Assembly (NCBI GenBank): GCA_949358305.1
Contig: OX442314.1
Coordinates: 52,833,369 to 52,897,368, forward strand
Reading direction: 5' to 3'
Length of the DNA stretch: 64,000 nucleotides
From: Strigamia acuminata
Taxonomy: Eukaryota; Arthropoda; Chilopoda; Geophilomorpha; Linotaeniidae
The notes under the pieces were generated by a model. That model worked only from the letters and a program-made list of their open reading frames with translations. It had not been told where the DNA came from and did not search any database. The position numbers and the translations under genes are program-made. Shown piece after piece: positions 40,782-53,359 of the stretch. Position 1 is the stretch's first letter. The number at the start of each line of letters is the position of its first letter.

Positions 40782-41774
40782 ATGTTTTTGGTGGATTTTG
40801 TCATTTTCGGTTTTTATTCGACTTTCTGTCAATTTCAGTCGTTGGCTGTTGTTCCCATTGGCGGTACTGAGGTTGGCGGCACTGGGGTTGGCGGTACTGG
40901 GGTCCCACAAACGGTGGCAGAAAGTATTTATCAAGAATGCCGCGATAACGAAACATATCGCAGCCAGAGTGTGGTTCAGACCACTCGAACCTATTCTGCG
41001 CTGTGGTTCGAACAGCGCAACGAGGATGCGCGAAATGCGAGGGAAGCCGCCAATCCCACGGTGTCCGAACTCGCCTCAGCGACTGTCCCAACAGGAGTCC
41101 AAACTCCGCCACCTTTGCCTCCGGCAGTAAAGCCGCGAGGACCCGCCTTAATGGAAATAACGGGTAAACAGAGGCGTTTGTTCTGCCGAACACCACCCGT
41201 TTTGCCGACCATTCCAACCGGTACAGCGCCGCCCGTGACGACATCTGAGCGGGCAGCCACGGCAGTACAGACGGTAGCTCCGTCGGGCACCGCATCAGCC
41301 TCGCCCGCGACGCCCCCGACAAACTACTACGCCCGCATTTGTGACGAGTTCCCTCACTTGTCGATGACAACGGCAACGAGTAGAGTTATTCTCGCGCAGA
41401 GGGACAAGGGCCGGTCGCTATTTATTTGGCTTCACAACCAAATCAGGAAGTCCACTGACCTAATGCTCCACCAGCGACTGTTAAAAGCCGATCGTGCGCC
41501 CACGACGATTGCGGAAGCAAACGCCATCCGGCATACCAACCCCGGGTTTTCCGAGTTCATTCCCAGCATCTGGCTGCAAGAGAGGACGCGTGCTACTCAC
41601 GAGCCAAAAGGTGGCCACGCCGCGTTCTTAATCATGGAGCACGAGGATCCCCGTGATCAATCTTCGGCACTGGTAGGCGACCTATCCTTGCCGTCCGGGG
41701 CGCAACTGCCCATTCCTGGAGTCAGCTACGCCCAGGCTTTGGACCCCACATCGGATCACAGTGGGAAAGTTTGA
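40782..41774 (+). CDS. 3'-terminal ORF of the truncated LTR element
   Basis: A 330-residue frame ending 34 bp before the 3' LTR. Near the start are short GGTGVGGTGV-type repeats (five-residue unit). The middle is Pro/Thr/Ala-rich, and the C-terminal part is less repetitive and looks folded (DEFPHLSMTTATSRVILAQ and GRSLFIWLHNQIRKS). No signal peptide, membrane anchor, zinc finger or enzyme motif is visible. Its place is where Gypsy or BEL elements keep the end of pol or an extra ORF. I do not recognise the family. The first ATG is used; codons upstream in frame are not clearly coding. Confidence 0.45.
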   Translation: MFLVDFVIFGFYSTFCQFQSLAVVPIGGTEVGGTGVGGTGVPQTVAESIYQECRDNETYRSQSVVQTTRTYSALWFEQRNEDARNAREAANPTVSELASATVPTGVQTPPPLPPAVKPRGPALMEITGKQRRLFCRTPPVLPTIPTGTAPPVTTSERAATAVQTVAPSGTASASPATPPTNYYARICDEFPHLSMTTATSRVILAQRDKGRSLFIWLHNQIRKSTDLMLHQRLLKADRAPTTIAEANAIRHTNPGFSEFIPSIWLQERTRATHEPKGGHAAFLIMEHEDPRDQSSALVGDLSLPSGAQLPIPGVSYAQALDPTSDHSGKV

Positions 41775-41797
41775 TCGCTCTGGCCGCGAGAGAGCTC

Positions 41798-41808
41798 GGA
41801 GGGGGACG
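41798..41808 (+). other. Polypurine tract of the truncated LTR element
   Basis: GGAGGGGGACG directly precedes the TG of the LTR, the expected place for plus-strand priming. Confidence 0.65.
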
Positions 41809-42786
41809 TGTAGTGACCCGACTGGGGTGGGTCAAAACGGAGCAGTTCTCCCGTGACCCACTTACGGGTGTGGAGGGAGCCGCCTGTGTGCCTCCCTTCC
41901 CTCAGTGCATTGACATCTAGTCAATGGACAGGCGTCTGCCCTGAGGGGGTGGGGATGACTCGTCTTCCCCACCATTGGGTGACTTTGGTCACCTGTCACC
42001 CCCGCTTTGTGTACAGGAATGTGCCTCGGCACAGAGTGGGCAGAACCAACACGAATATCGAACAACACACACGTAAAATCTACCGTCCTAAAAGATCAAG
42101 CCTATGTACAAAGACTAGGAGTGACCAGAGACAAGGGATACTTTATAGTGAGTACATTTGATTTGTGTTAAACTCCGTAGCGTTAACTACGAGATAAAAT
42201 AACCACACTGCTTTAGCACGCCAGCTAAAAGCAGTAAAACCACCTCAATTAGCGAGTTGCGAAGACAAACGGTCTCGCAAGCCTAACTGAGGTAAAAACC
42301 ACGACGACCTTCCCGCCGCTGTGTGTATCGCCGGGAAACAGAAGAGTAAGCCGCTTACGCCGCTGTATGACCGCCAGACACCACACAATTACAAAACCTA
42401 GACATAGACAACAGCCGATTTAAGACCTTTTTAGGCATTCACTCGCGCGCAAGCGTGAGCCCGAGAGACCTATACAAACCGAGACGAGGACGCCATTGCC
42501 ACGCCAACCCGAGACGACGCCACGCTATAAAGACGAGGACGCCATCTTAAAACCAGGACGCTCAAAGGACGACTTCGCCGATTCATACCAGCTTCCAATT
42601 TTATCCCATTCCTATTTCCATTTTATATATCTGTATTTTTCCCGTATAATAAATCCCATTTTATATTTTGACATTCATACAACTGCATATATCATTTCTT
42701 TGGGTGACCGCTTGAATAAAGCGGTAAGATAAGAGAATAAGTGACTCGCCCACGAGTTAGCGAAGGAAAGAGAAAGGTAGCCAACA
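41809..42786 (+). repeat. 3' LTR of the truncated element
   Basis: 978 bp, from TGTAGTGACCCG to AGCCAACA. It contains a GTGAGTAC donor-like site near 42150 and AATAAA near 42649. It is related throughout to the solo LTR at 21380-22378. Its right edge abuts and truncates the LTR-like dispersed repeat at 42787. Confidence 0.7.
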
Positions 42787-43151
42787 ACTTACCTATGACC
42801 CACGTGTCCACTCATGGAGGCTGCATTATGGAGACTGCCATAGCACTGAGTTTCTTCGTGGTGAATGGTAGAATGAAGTACAGAGTCCACAGCCCGGGAC
42901 TTGTCTTGTCCCTTCAATGAATACCTCTCCTCCGCTGCTACACACACGACCGTCTCGGTCGTTGCGCAACAACTCGCACGTCCTCTCTCTTCCATGACTG
43001 GTAAGAGACTCTCTCCACTCCTCTCCTCACCACACCACTCAGCTCCCTCCTCCCCCAAGCTAGGTCAATCACCCACAGAGGGGATGACCTTTGGGGCCAT
43101 ACGGCGGTGTGTGGCAGTGCCGCAGGTCACCTGGGTGGCCAAGCGGTCACA
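42787..43151 (-). repeat. LTR-like dispersed repeat, copy 3 (truncated)
   Basis: Inverted relative to 867-1449 and matching it well: CCACTCATGGAGGCTGCA, CCATAGCACTGAG, CACACCACTCA(G/A)CTCC and GGGGCCATA. On the minus strand it begins TGTGACCGC at 43151, as copy 1 begins TGTGACCGT. The other end is cut by the neighbouring LTR. Confidence 0.6.
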
Positions 43152-43214
43152 GCGGCGTAATTCAAAACGCGATTCATTACAAATATATTCACTAAAAAAA
43201 TAACTTACTTTAAC
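43152..43214. repeat. Short tandem repeat at the MITE target site
   Basis: A unit of about 30 bp (ATATTCACTAAAAAA, then AACTTACTTTAA) occurs once before and about twice after the element at 43215-43653. Confidence 0.5.
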
Positions 43215-43653
43215 CTAGGACGATTTACTACAGGACTTCACATCTAGCAAAATTTCATTGTTAGACCGTCAAGCGATTCTGTCTTGTGATTGTAGCACCA
43301 TTCAGCAGAAACGGCACAAAATGACGTCATTTTGCGGGCAAATGGCGGACAACTGACATGACATCCCGCATTTGCATTTTAGAGGACATTTATATTTTAT
43401 GTTTAAGTTAAAAATAATATCTGAAAATTCTTTATTACATTTTTAGATATTATTTTTAAATCAAACGTTAAATAAAATTGAACTATGTTATAACATCCTC
43501 CAAAAATGTAAATGTGGGATGTCAATTGTCCGCCATTTGCCCGCAAAAAGTTTTAACAATGCAACGACAGATTGCACCTTCTTCGCATTTCTACGGGAGA
43601 ACTTAGATTTCAAAAAAATGGCGGATTTATAGTCCTGTAGGTAATCGTCCTAG
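43215..43653. mobile_element. 439-bp foldback element with 7-bp duplication
   Basis: The ends CTAGGACGATTTAC and GTAATCGTCCTAG are inverted. Inner arms (TTTTGCGGGCAAATGGCGGAC and its complement near 43535) also pair. Flanking direct repeat CTTTAAC lies at 43208-43214 and 43654-43660. No coding capacity. Confidence 0.7.
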
Positions 43654-43660
43654 CTTTAAC

Positions 43661-44403
43661 ATATTCACTAAAAAATTAAACTTACTTTAATATATTCACT
43701 AAAAGAATAACTATTGAAAAATATTAATGTTGAAAAAGTACCATTTTCACTAAAAAAAAAAAGCCAATGCCCAGTAAAAATAATCACATGTAAAAAACAT
43801 GAACTTGTGTTTAAAAATGCCAGCAATTACTAATCTTGCCTGTGCCTAGATATGGCTGTTCAGCTAGGCAATGAGCAATGCTCATTTCTTCAATCCTTGA
43901 TCACTTTCTTGCTGGATTCCTCTTTTCATGGTAGACTGACTTATACCAGTGGCCAAATATTTCATGCTGAGTCAGGATTAAAGAAATTTATCAATCATCC
44001 ACTTCTTGAGAAGTCCTGATTGGAGTGATTTATCAATAAGCCACTTATTGCAATTGAATTATCATTTCAGTGATGTAAATCACACCATTTCCTGAGGCTA
44101 GTAAGATATTTCAGCTACGTCAGCCAAATAATTATTTACTTTAGATGGATTTTAGCCCGCGCGGGCCTCCAATTGTGAGCAGGGTAAAATTTTTTTTTGC
44201 AAATAGAGCAAGGGGGCGCTATTGGAAGATATACGATACATGAATTAAGATTATGATAAGTCATATTTTGATTTTAATTTTGAATGCACCTACTGAAAAT
44301 ATTAATTGAATCATTTTTGGGTCTCGTATTTCTTTGACAGAAAAAGTAAGGTATATTTGACCATCAGAACGCCTCTACTAAGTGACATTTGGGAAAATAA
44401 ACT
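43661..44403 (+). promoter_or_regulatory. 5' flank of channel gene copy 2
   Basis: Homology with the copy 1 flank starts at about 43864. The acceptor-like TTTCTTTGACAG before the start codon is kept. A segment at about 44156-44245 containing GCCCGCGCGGGC replaces the copy 1 sequence. Upstream of 43864 is AT-rich DNA with the short tandem repeat. Confidence 0.4.
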
Positions 44404-47400
44404 ATGGATGCACAGAAGCCGTATCAACCATTTGGTCGGATTCAACAACTTAGAATGAAACAAATGAAACAAGTTATTTGCAGTGTTATAGCAAGTCAGA
44501 AAGAGATTCCATTATTTATCAGATCTCTAGAGAACATTTCAAAAAAAAGAAAAACTATGCTAATTCTGTTTACAATACTACTTGTAATCAATTTGGTGGC
44601 TTATTCCTACCAAACTATCGATCGAATATTGCATTACATGGACGAACCAACTACAGTTAACACATACATGATTGAAACACCACATGGTCCGTTTCCATCT
44701 ATTTACGTATATCCAGAATCTACACAAGAACTTAATAATTACCTCGCTAACCGGACTGGAAACAGCAATTTTATACAGCAATGTAAAGTTCGTGTAATTT
44801 ATCAACTGTTCAGCGAAATGTATCCTGAAGATATAATGGAACTCATGAGAAAACCTAGCTATATAACTGATGCACATTTTTCTGTGGTAAATTAATTTTT
44901 TTTAATAAACATTTTTACCACAATAAATTTTTGCAGCACAACTCAAGATTCAATGTGACCGTTAAAAATCATGAATCAATTGTATGGCCAATCGCTCAGA
45001 TTTCGAGTAGTAAGTCAACCAACAATTATCGCCGTTTGATATTCTAACTTCTTTTTCACATTAGCGTTTGAATTTCCATATGGAAATGAAAATAACAAAA
45101 TGGTAATAAAGTTTAATTTTCCCAAAACATGCACAGCTTATCCAGTGAGTAGTAATTCTAGGAATATATATTTTCACTTCACAATAAACACTGCAAAAAA
45201 GTTCTAACAAAACTACAATGTTTGTTACCAGATATTAAGAATTCAAATTTAACATTCAAATTATTGTTTCAATTAAGCTTGTCATAGATCCATCACCAGT
45301 TATCTATCACATCTCAAATGCCTTTGCGGACGTTTTTGCCAAAAGAGAAGGCCTAATGAATCAAGTCATTGCTACTGTGCAAAAAGTAAGGAATACAATA
45401 GAAGTAATAGCAATTACAGCTTAATTAAAAAAATTTTAAAAATCGAAATTTTGAAAATTTGCAATTGTAACAACAATAAAATTTCAATCTTCTTTTAGTA
45501 CCACTTCATTAATACCAAGAGACAGCGGTGCAACAATAACTTACAAGACTGCTTGAAACATTGTTTAGTAAAAGCAATGAAATGCAGGTAAACAACTTTC
45601 TAGAATTCGTACAAACAGTGGCATGGCAAGGCATGAACAAAAAGAATCAGTTCTCAAATTAGAGCCACCCTCGAATAATAGCCGCAGCCACTATTTGATG
45701 GCGTCAAATCGTCACTTTCAACCGCCACTAGTATTCGTGGGCTACGACAATTCTTCAAGGGCGGCTCTGAAAAACGGATTTTAATTAATCAGAAATTTGC
45801 AGAACGAATATTTTGTTATTGATAAATGTAAAAAGACGGTTATACTAGTATACCCAAATAATGGTGTATGCTGGACGTTGGATTGTTCGGATTATAGGAC
45901 TCGCTTCGGACTGTAAGATGCACCACCCATTGTTGGTTGACTTTTGAAAGTAAAAAAATGTGGCTTATGATCCTCAAAATACGGTGTTCGCGGCTTTCGC
46001 GATACCGGATGCAACACATTAAATCACGTTATTGCACGATACAATTCATACAATTGTATGTTAAAGAAAAATACAAATGATTAAAACGTAATTACTCTTT
46101 TAGATTTCCGTTTTACGAGGCAAGAAGCCTTCCGAAATGCAATAAGGAAGATAGCATTCGTCAACAAAACAAACTCGAGAGATTACTTGTTGAGAATGAT
46201 TTAACGACACACTGCAAATGCCTCAATTTGTGTGATGTAACGCAACAAAGCCTAACGTACAACTTACACGCTGGAAGTGAGGATATCGTTGAAATATTCA
46301 TTGCCAACAATTACGTTCGAACGATGCAAGAAAGCTTTTCTTACGACATAATATATTTGTTATGCGACATTGGAGGCAACATCGGCCTCTATTTCGGCAT
46401 GTCTTGTTTAGCACTCGTCGAAATATTTATTCATTGCTGCAAAATGTGTTTGACCAAACTAAGCAAAACAACAAAAGCAAACGCCAAATTGAAAGAAAAA
46501 ATTCCAATGATACTCGAAGAAATGGAGAAATCAAAAAAGAAATCGTTTGTTAAAAACAAACTGAAAACCACTGTTTCATTAATACTGTTTTGCACTTCAG
46601 TTTATCAAACTTACAACTTGATCGACACTTACTTTCAATGTCCACTCACAAAAACTGTCCAAATCATTAGAGACAACGTGATTGAGTTTCCACTCGTTAT
46701 TGCATGCGATGAAACTGTGAAAATACTACAAGCTAAGATACAATTAGCTGCTAAAATGCAAACTGACTGTGGCCACTACCAACTCCTCGATTTACTCCAT
46801 CCATTGGCTGAATACGCCAACGAAACAGAGAAGTTATGGAGTGACTCTTCTGGTTATAACACCTATGTCTCAAATGAAAAAGTTCTAGGTGTAAGCTAAG
46901 CGAGCAAAATACTAAATAGTTAGTGCTAATTGTATTAAATTACTTACTATTTTTGTAGTTGCCTAAAACTCTACATGACTTTTATTTTGCCAATTTATCA
47001 ATTTTATCAATGGCATTTGGAACATGCACTGTGTTTAATAAAGGTAACTGCAAAAGTAATAATTTTTATCTTCTTGTACTTCGAAATGTTTGCAGGTGAC
47101 AGGCCATTTTCCCCAAAAAAAAATAAATTATTTTTTGTTGATGACTTCACGGAAGACATTTGCAACGAATATCAAACTGTGAGATTGTTTGACACATTCA
47201 GATTACATTGTTGTTTACTTAAATTCATCGTGCATTTCCAGCATTTTGTTGTGCCGAAAAATCAAGCGTTTCATCCAAAATATATATTTCACATTCCCAC
47301 CAAACACGGCACTGCGATTGACATTTCTCGTCAAACGGTAATATCTAAAAGAAAACAAAAACCATTATTTTACATCTTACTCTGTTTAGCTCGTTCGAGT

Positions 47401-48269
47401 GAACACTGTTAAAAGTCCTTGTAAACCAAATAAAGAAGTTTCTGAATGTGAACGGAAATGTTTTGCAACAAAATTGTCAAAACAACTTCTCAAGTGCAGG
47501 TAAAAATAATATTACTTATACCAAAAAATAATTGCAATCCCATGAAGAGGGCAGGCCTCTTCTAATACAAGCTTCCACCACTATAGAAATGTTCTAGAAA
47601 CCAATCTGCATGAAGTCTAGCAGCTAGAGTTGTTGTAAAATGCTGGCACCAAAATTTTGTTTCCTAAAGCATCCTCTCGTAACAACAGTTCTAGAAAGCC
47701 ATCTGCATCAGCATACCAGCTTCTCACACTCCTGCTGGAAAACTGATGCAGGTAGGTCCCCAGAACATTCGCTTAAATGAGAAAGCTTGTACTAGAAGGA
47801 GTCTGTCTTCCAGAAGAAATTTCGGGTTATATTTGTGTATAATATATCAAAAATTAATGAGGCACACAATCTGCCACTAAATCTTTATATGCAAACCGAA
47901 ATAAATTTATGTGTTATTTTTCTAACTAGATTACCGTTCATGAAAAACAGTACTTTAGAACTCTGCATGACACTAGAAACAGCTAAAACAACCTACGAAA
48001 CATATTTGCACACTCAATTCAAGACCAATCCCCAGAAAGACTGTTCCTGTGCAACACGCTGCCGTGAAACCGTTTACAATGTCAAAGCAAAAGCCTCCCT
48101 TAAGGGTAAAACGGCAACAACAGCTATTTACACTATTGAAGAGAACATTCGAGAAGTTATCGAAGAACAGGAGCTCATTTCTGTAACAAAACTATTGTGT
48201 AGCATTGGATCTATTATTGGTATTTTGACTGGTTTCTCAACATTTACTCTTGTTGACTATTTCATTTAA
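44404..48269 (+). CDS. Tandem-fused double DEG/ENaC channel, copy 2
   Basis: Same 11-exon structure and the same 777-residue length as copy 1. Exons: 44404-44886, 44937-45009, 45065-45144, 45278-45385, 45499-45587, 46104-46890, 46959-47043, 47096-47178, 47242-47337, 47390-47499, 47930-48269. Every exon has exactly the length of its copy 1 counterpart, although the first eight carry many substitutions, including amino acid changes; introns differ more and include indels. All splice sites and both GxS filters are kept, so both copies look functional. From exon 9 on the DNA is almost identical to copy 1; the one coding difference noticed (48116) is silent. The gene therefore looks like a hybrid: its own 5' two thirds joined to a copy 1-type 3' end. 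Confidence 0.85.
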
Positions 48270-49430
48270 TTTTACATTATTATCAATATAGTAAACATAA
48301 ATAACAGCAATAGTTTTCACTCTCCTGACTTTGTCCTTGTTAACACAGTGTGGTTTTTGTAAAAAAAAATCACTAATCAATGTTATTTACTCATGCAAAA
48401 GCATAAATCGATTACTATAAAAATAGACGATGCAGAAATGTGCTGCACTATGCAAAACTACCTAATAAACAGTTCCAAATTGTAGCCTTAAAACCTCACT
48501 TTTTTATCACTCTTTTATCAATAAGACAAATGTTGTTACAGATTTTAAATCCTTTCCCTATTCATATTAAAATAGAAAGGATTGAATAAGCGCGATGTTT
48601 GTTGATGTTGAATGAGGCATGAGCATAAACCTGTTTTAAATTTGTTACCGGTAAACAGATTCTGTACTTTATAAAAATAAATAAAATAATAATTTTCTTT
48701 ATTCATTTCTATTCCGTTTTACTGAGTAAATATAATAAAAATAATAAAAAGCAAATCCATTAAAACCAAATTCTAAAACTTGGTCAAAATCCAGAAAAAA
48801 TTCTCAAATTTTGTCAGAATCCATCAAAATCTCGTATACAAGTACTTATTTCCTTCAGATTTATATCAAGTGTGGGAACGAGCCCAAAAAAGTCGCTCAG
48901 ACGACCAACAAGGTACGGAAATCAACTTCCACATAACCGTCTTTCTCAAACCACCACTAGAAAACCGCTCCAGCGAACCATCTTTAACCATCTTTAACCA
49001 TCTTTAACCATCTTTAACCCTGACGACTCGTTTTACTGTTTGAAAAACCCTATTTATATTTCCAACAAATGATAGCAGACGGATTGTTCAACATCCCCTG
49101 AAGAAAACGACGAAATGGGATTAAAGCACGTAAAAACCATCGAGAAAAACGAAGAATCTGACGATTCAAATAAAAAATACGATGATTTTGGAACCGAAAA
49201 TGCCAAACGTGATGCAAAACGAGCGGAAGTAGATTCAAGAGTGGACGAAATCAACGCAAAGTTAGCCAAACTTGACAAGAAACTTGGTGAATTCGACGGA
49301 AAAGAAGCTAGATTGGATGCTCAATTAGCTAAACTTGTAGAAACTTGTTGAAACAAAACCAAACGAATCTCATGCGGAATCTCATGCGAAACACGACGAC
49401 CCATTACTCGGAAACGGGAAGGACGAACCC

Positions 49431-50056
49431 GTGGCCGAAAATCAAGAGGAGAACGCGACAATGGCGGAATTTGACCAACAGAGAATAAGCACCACAGAAC
49501 CACCTGTTGGTCATTTTAGCACCAAAGTGGACAGGAAACAGCGCATTACCGTCCGAAATCTTTGTATTCGGGAGGACACGGCCAAATACTTGCGTAATTT
49601 GGACATAAATTCGGCGTATTACGATCCGAAATCCAGAAGGATGCGTGACAACCCGTACAAAGATGGTGGAGTGCATCCGGCGACAATTTCGTGCGAAAAG
49701 AAAGATGACTTTCAAGAAGGACGTTCGCGAGAGTATTTTGGAGAAATATGGCGGCACTGAGCATTTAAACATACCTGACGAGGAACTGCTTTTGGCGCAG
49801 TCGAAGAATACGTTGAGTATTCGAAACACGGCAAGACCAGTTTGTGCTTAATTTGTATTGCATCGGTGAGAGTAGGAAAAATGCGGTTGAATATGAAGTG
49901 ATCGATGATTGTAATGATGATGAGGAAGATGTGTGGGCTAGACAAGAAGAAGGAGAGGCAAGAGAAGGAGCCGTCGCAAGAAGAGATCGAAGCTTATATT
50001 ATATGAAGAAGGGCCGAGATGATGATGACCCAATGGCTAATTTTATTGATAAATGA
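49431..50056 (+). pseudogene. SLU7-like pseudogene, second copy
   Basis: Sequence-identical to 7450-8075 as far as I compared, with the same frame breaks, so it arose by the segmental duplication and not by independent retroposition. Confidence 0.65.
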
Positions 50057-50897
50057 GCGACTGAATTGGTTGGAAAATGTTGTTTATAGGAAAAAATAAA
50101 ATCATCTTTTCTGGTTTTTGATGGGAGAATGTAAAATTTTGTTTGTTGTTTTTGGTTTTTGTTTGTTTCGAGTTGGGTTTTACATGTGGTTTAGTGGGTT
50201 GTGTTTGCGGAAGTTGGTGGTCATTTTTTATGGAAGACAATTGAATTTGAATAAAACTTAAAGGAAAAAGATATTCTAATTGCACCATACACTTTGGATT
50301 CTCAATTTCACCATTACGCAGTCTTTGACTAGTTGGTCAGTAGTGCCTATCTTCAGGACACTACTCACTTGACAAATGCGATATATCTACCAATTCAACA
50401 TGACATTAACCTTTCTAGGAATTTTTAAAAAGATAATTCTTCTGTGCACACAACAAAATTCTATCTCTAAGTGGATTTGTTGGATGGTGTTTTAAAGGCT
50501 GTGGATTTTCTGAATTTTCTCCCAATTTAAACTCCACAGAAAATTTTTTTGAGGAATTAAAGACTGCCATTGTTGCTAAATGGAGTGCAATTGGACTAAA
50601 TACGTGTATAAAGTTTGAATCACTGCCATAAAAAAGGAAGATTATTGGATCTATCATTTCTGGACTGCAAAGTTATACTTTGTTCAATTTAATTTTGTCT
50701 TTTGTTCAAATGGAGTGAGAAGAAGTTAAATTGTTGTGGACTCCCCATGGGCATGGTAAACATTATATTCGCTGTTCAATTGCTGTCTACACAATGACTT
50801 CTGTTGTAACCAAGCTACCAATTATGTCGATAGTTCAAAGTAAGCAGTGGTACGATGCTGCTAAGTTTATTTATCGAGAGGACAAGCCATCTGCTGC

Positions 50898-51606
50898 ATG
50901 AGGTGCATCCAGCCGAACTCCCACAGTAGAGGAAAAATTAATTTAACGAGCCATAGCTTCGAATTATGTACGCCGCATGTGCATGACACTATGCCGCTGA
51001 ACGTGAATATTAAGCTTTTCACGTACGAATTTGTGCAGAATTGTCGTAGGTTAAATCCGTCCGCACCTCGCAAACCGGAGTACAACAAATTGTGCATCAA
51101 ATTTCCTGATGTGGCATTAGAACGTCCCATCAAATCGTTTAAATCAATTCTCAGCAGTCATTGCAAGAAGGACATACCGAAACTGGATTAGCTTAACAGT
51201 TTCGATGCCTTCTTTGAAGTACAGAAGGCTGTCACCATAGATGACCGACTTTCTTTTCTACACGACTGCACTTTGGTGGGTGAAAACGGATCGGTTTCCA
51301 TTGTGTTTTTGAATCGAGAGTTATGCACAGAACTGTTTTCCAAAAGCACCGAATTCCATGCTGATGCAACCTGTAAGGTGGTGCCACAATTCGATAGGCG
51401 ACTTCTTTGCTTACTTCCGCACGTACTGGTTGCGGGAGGTTACTGCAGCACGATTTTGTGTGCATGGACTGCCACACCATACCAATAATAGTCTTGAATC
51501 ACGGCACGCAAGTCTCCCCGCTACTTTGGGTAAACATACATTACCTGTGCAGTTTGTTGTGGCGTTGTCGCAGGTTGGCCTTTCGGCAACGCTGTGTTAT
51601 GCATAA
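50898..51606 (+). pseudogene. Decayed MULE-like transposase, second copy
   Basis: Identical counterpart of 8917-9625, including the TAG (51189-51191) and the frame change. Confidence 0.5.
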
Positions 51607-51959
51607 GGGTGCGTTTGGATCGGTTTGGATCGTTTTTTTCAAAAATCCGATCCAATTCAAAAAATTGTGGATAGATAAATTGATTATTCAATCCTATCCG
51701 AAAAAAAATTGCGTTCTATCCAATCCTATCCGCATTCAATTCAAACCAAATGCGGATTTCACCATTTGCAGCCAGTACAATGGGTTTGGCCAGTGAAAAT
51801 GAATGCGTTGCATTGGCATTAGCAATGGCGTCGGAAGCAGTAGGGGCGGTCTTGAGGCTAGTATTTCCCGACTTTTGGTCCCTTTCCATGTCCGGCGAAA
51901 AAAATAAATAAATAAATAAATAAATGAATGTTTTCCTTTATTTTTTGTAGATTTGTAGA

Positions 51960-52712
51960 TTGACCACGGAAGCATTGTTTTGGAACATACAGTGGGTGAT
52001 GCGTCATGCGCGTGGCAATGCAGGTGCTGTGTTTCCCCAGAGCTTAACGAATGATCCAACGGACAATGAGATCAACTTAATGATGCAAAAAATTAACTAT
52101 GGTACCTTAGAAATATGATACATGCGGCCAGTTATGCCTGTGGATCCACCTACTTTTGATCTGGATGCAGTCATTGCCGACGCCAGCAGTCAGCAAGCTG
52201 TGCTTCCCGCACCTCTTGTGGCACGCCGAGGACGCGGTCGCCCTCGTCGCCAAACGACCGAGGTCGTTGTGCCTGCGGCAGTCGAGCCAACAGGAAACCG
52301 CTGAGGTGTTCACAGAATACGTACAGCGAGCTCAGATAAGCCAACTGCCGAGCCACTTCTACAGCATCGCCGCTCAACTAGGAACACACAGCACTTGGAT
52401 GAGATTGCCCTGCCACAGGACAATGAAGAAGAGTTTGCAGTAACGCCAGATGAGTGGGAAGAGATAAGGAGACGGCAACATTTACAGTATATTGAATCCT
52501 TAACTTCTCCAGTGCAGGCGCTGGCAATTGACCTTGCAGAATTTTTCACCTGGGTTACCGAAGACTTAGTTGAGGTGGTGGAACAAAATCGCCACACTTG
52601 TCTGTTATGTAGCACTAATGAATGCAATATTGCTTGTGGCCATATGATATGTGCAGCACGTGCCAAAAAGGCTGTTGAAATTGAAGTGCAGCTGAAATGC
52701 CAAAACTGCTGA
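51960..52712 (+). pseudogene. AT-hook/RING frame, second copy
   Basis: Identical counterpart of 9979-10731; the TGA (52302-52304) is also present, so it predates the duplication or reflects the same assembled reads. Confidence 0.45.
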
Positions 52713-53359
52713 AAACTTCTGAGTTGGCTCTGCACTGTCCAGGATTTTTATTAATTTTATAAAATTAAAAAAATAAAGAAATCCAATATATTGTCAACAA
52801 GCAGTTTTGTAAAAGAATTCGTATTCTGTTTCAGTTTACTCTTTATTTTCTTTATTTTTAAATTTTCCTTCTTCCTATATAATATTCACTGATTTGTCCA
52901 AATCTGTATATTTTGTGTCAATAATTTTTATCAAAATATATTTTTCCACTGCATGTGACATTACTACTTTATTCATTTTTTTTGTAATTTCAATGGAAAA
53001 AAGTGAAATTTCAATGGTAAAAGGAAGATTTCTTCAGGAACAAAGTGCTGGAGTGTTTTCTTTTTCTTTTTAGCTTGTATTTCTCTGGTTAAAAATCCAT
53101 CATTTTGTATTTATTCTGTGATCTGCCAAGTTATTATTCATTTTTTTCTCTGTTTTTTTTTTGGGCAATTCAAGTTTCTTTGAACATCGCCCAAGGAAAG
53201 TGGGTTTTTTAGCGGCTCTGTTTTTGATGTGTTTTGTCGTTATGCCGCGCGGAAGCGCTGTTTGATCAGCAACAAAGCCCGCCATTTTGTCTAACCAAAT
53301 GGGTTGCTAAGGAAGATGCTGCCGTACAAACGCACACAGGAAAGAAAGCGAAATAAATA

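Noticed and set aside
38590-43151. The two same-orientation LTR-like repeats as a matched LTR pair of one element
   Set aside because: They are too diverged from each other, and a plus-strand PPT and a different LTR lie between them, so they are independent copies.
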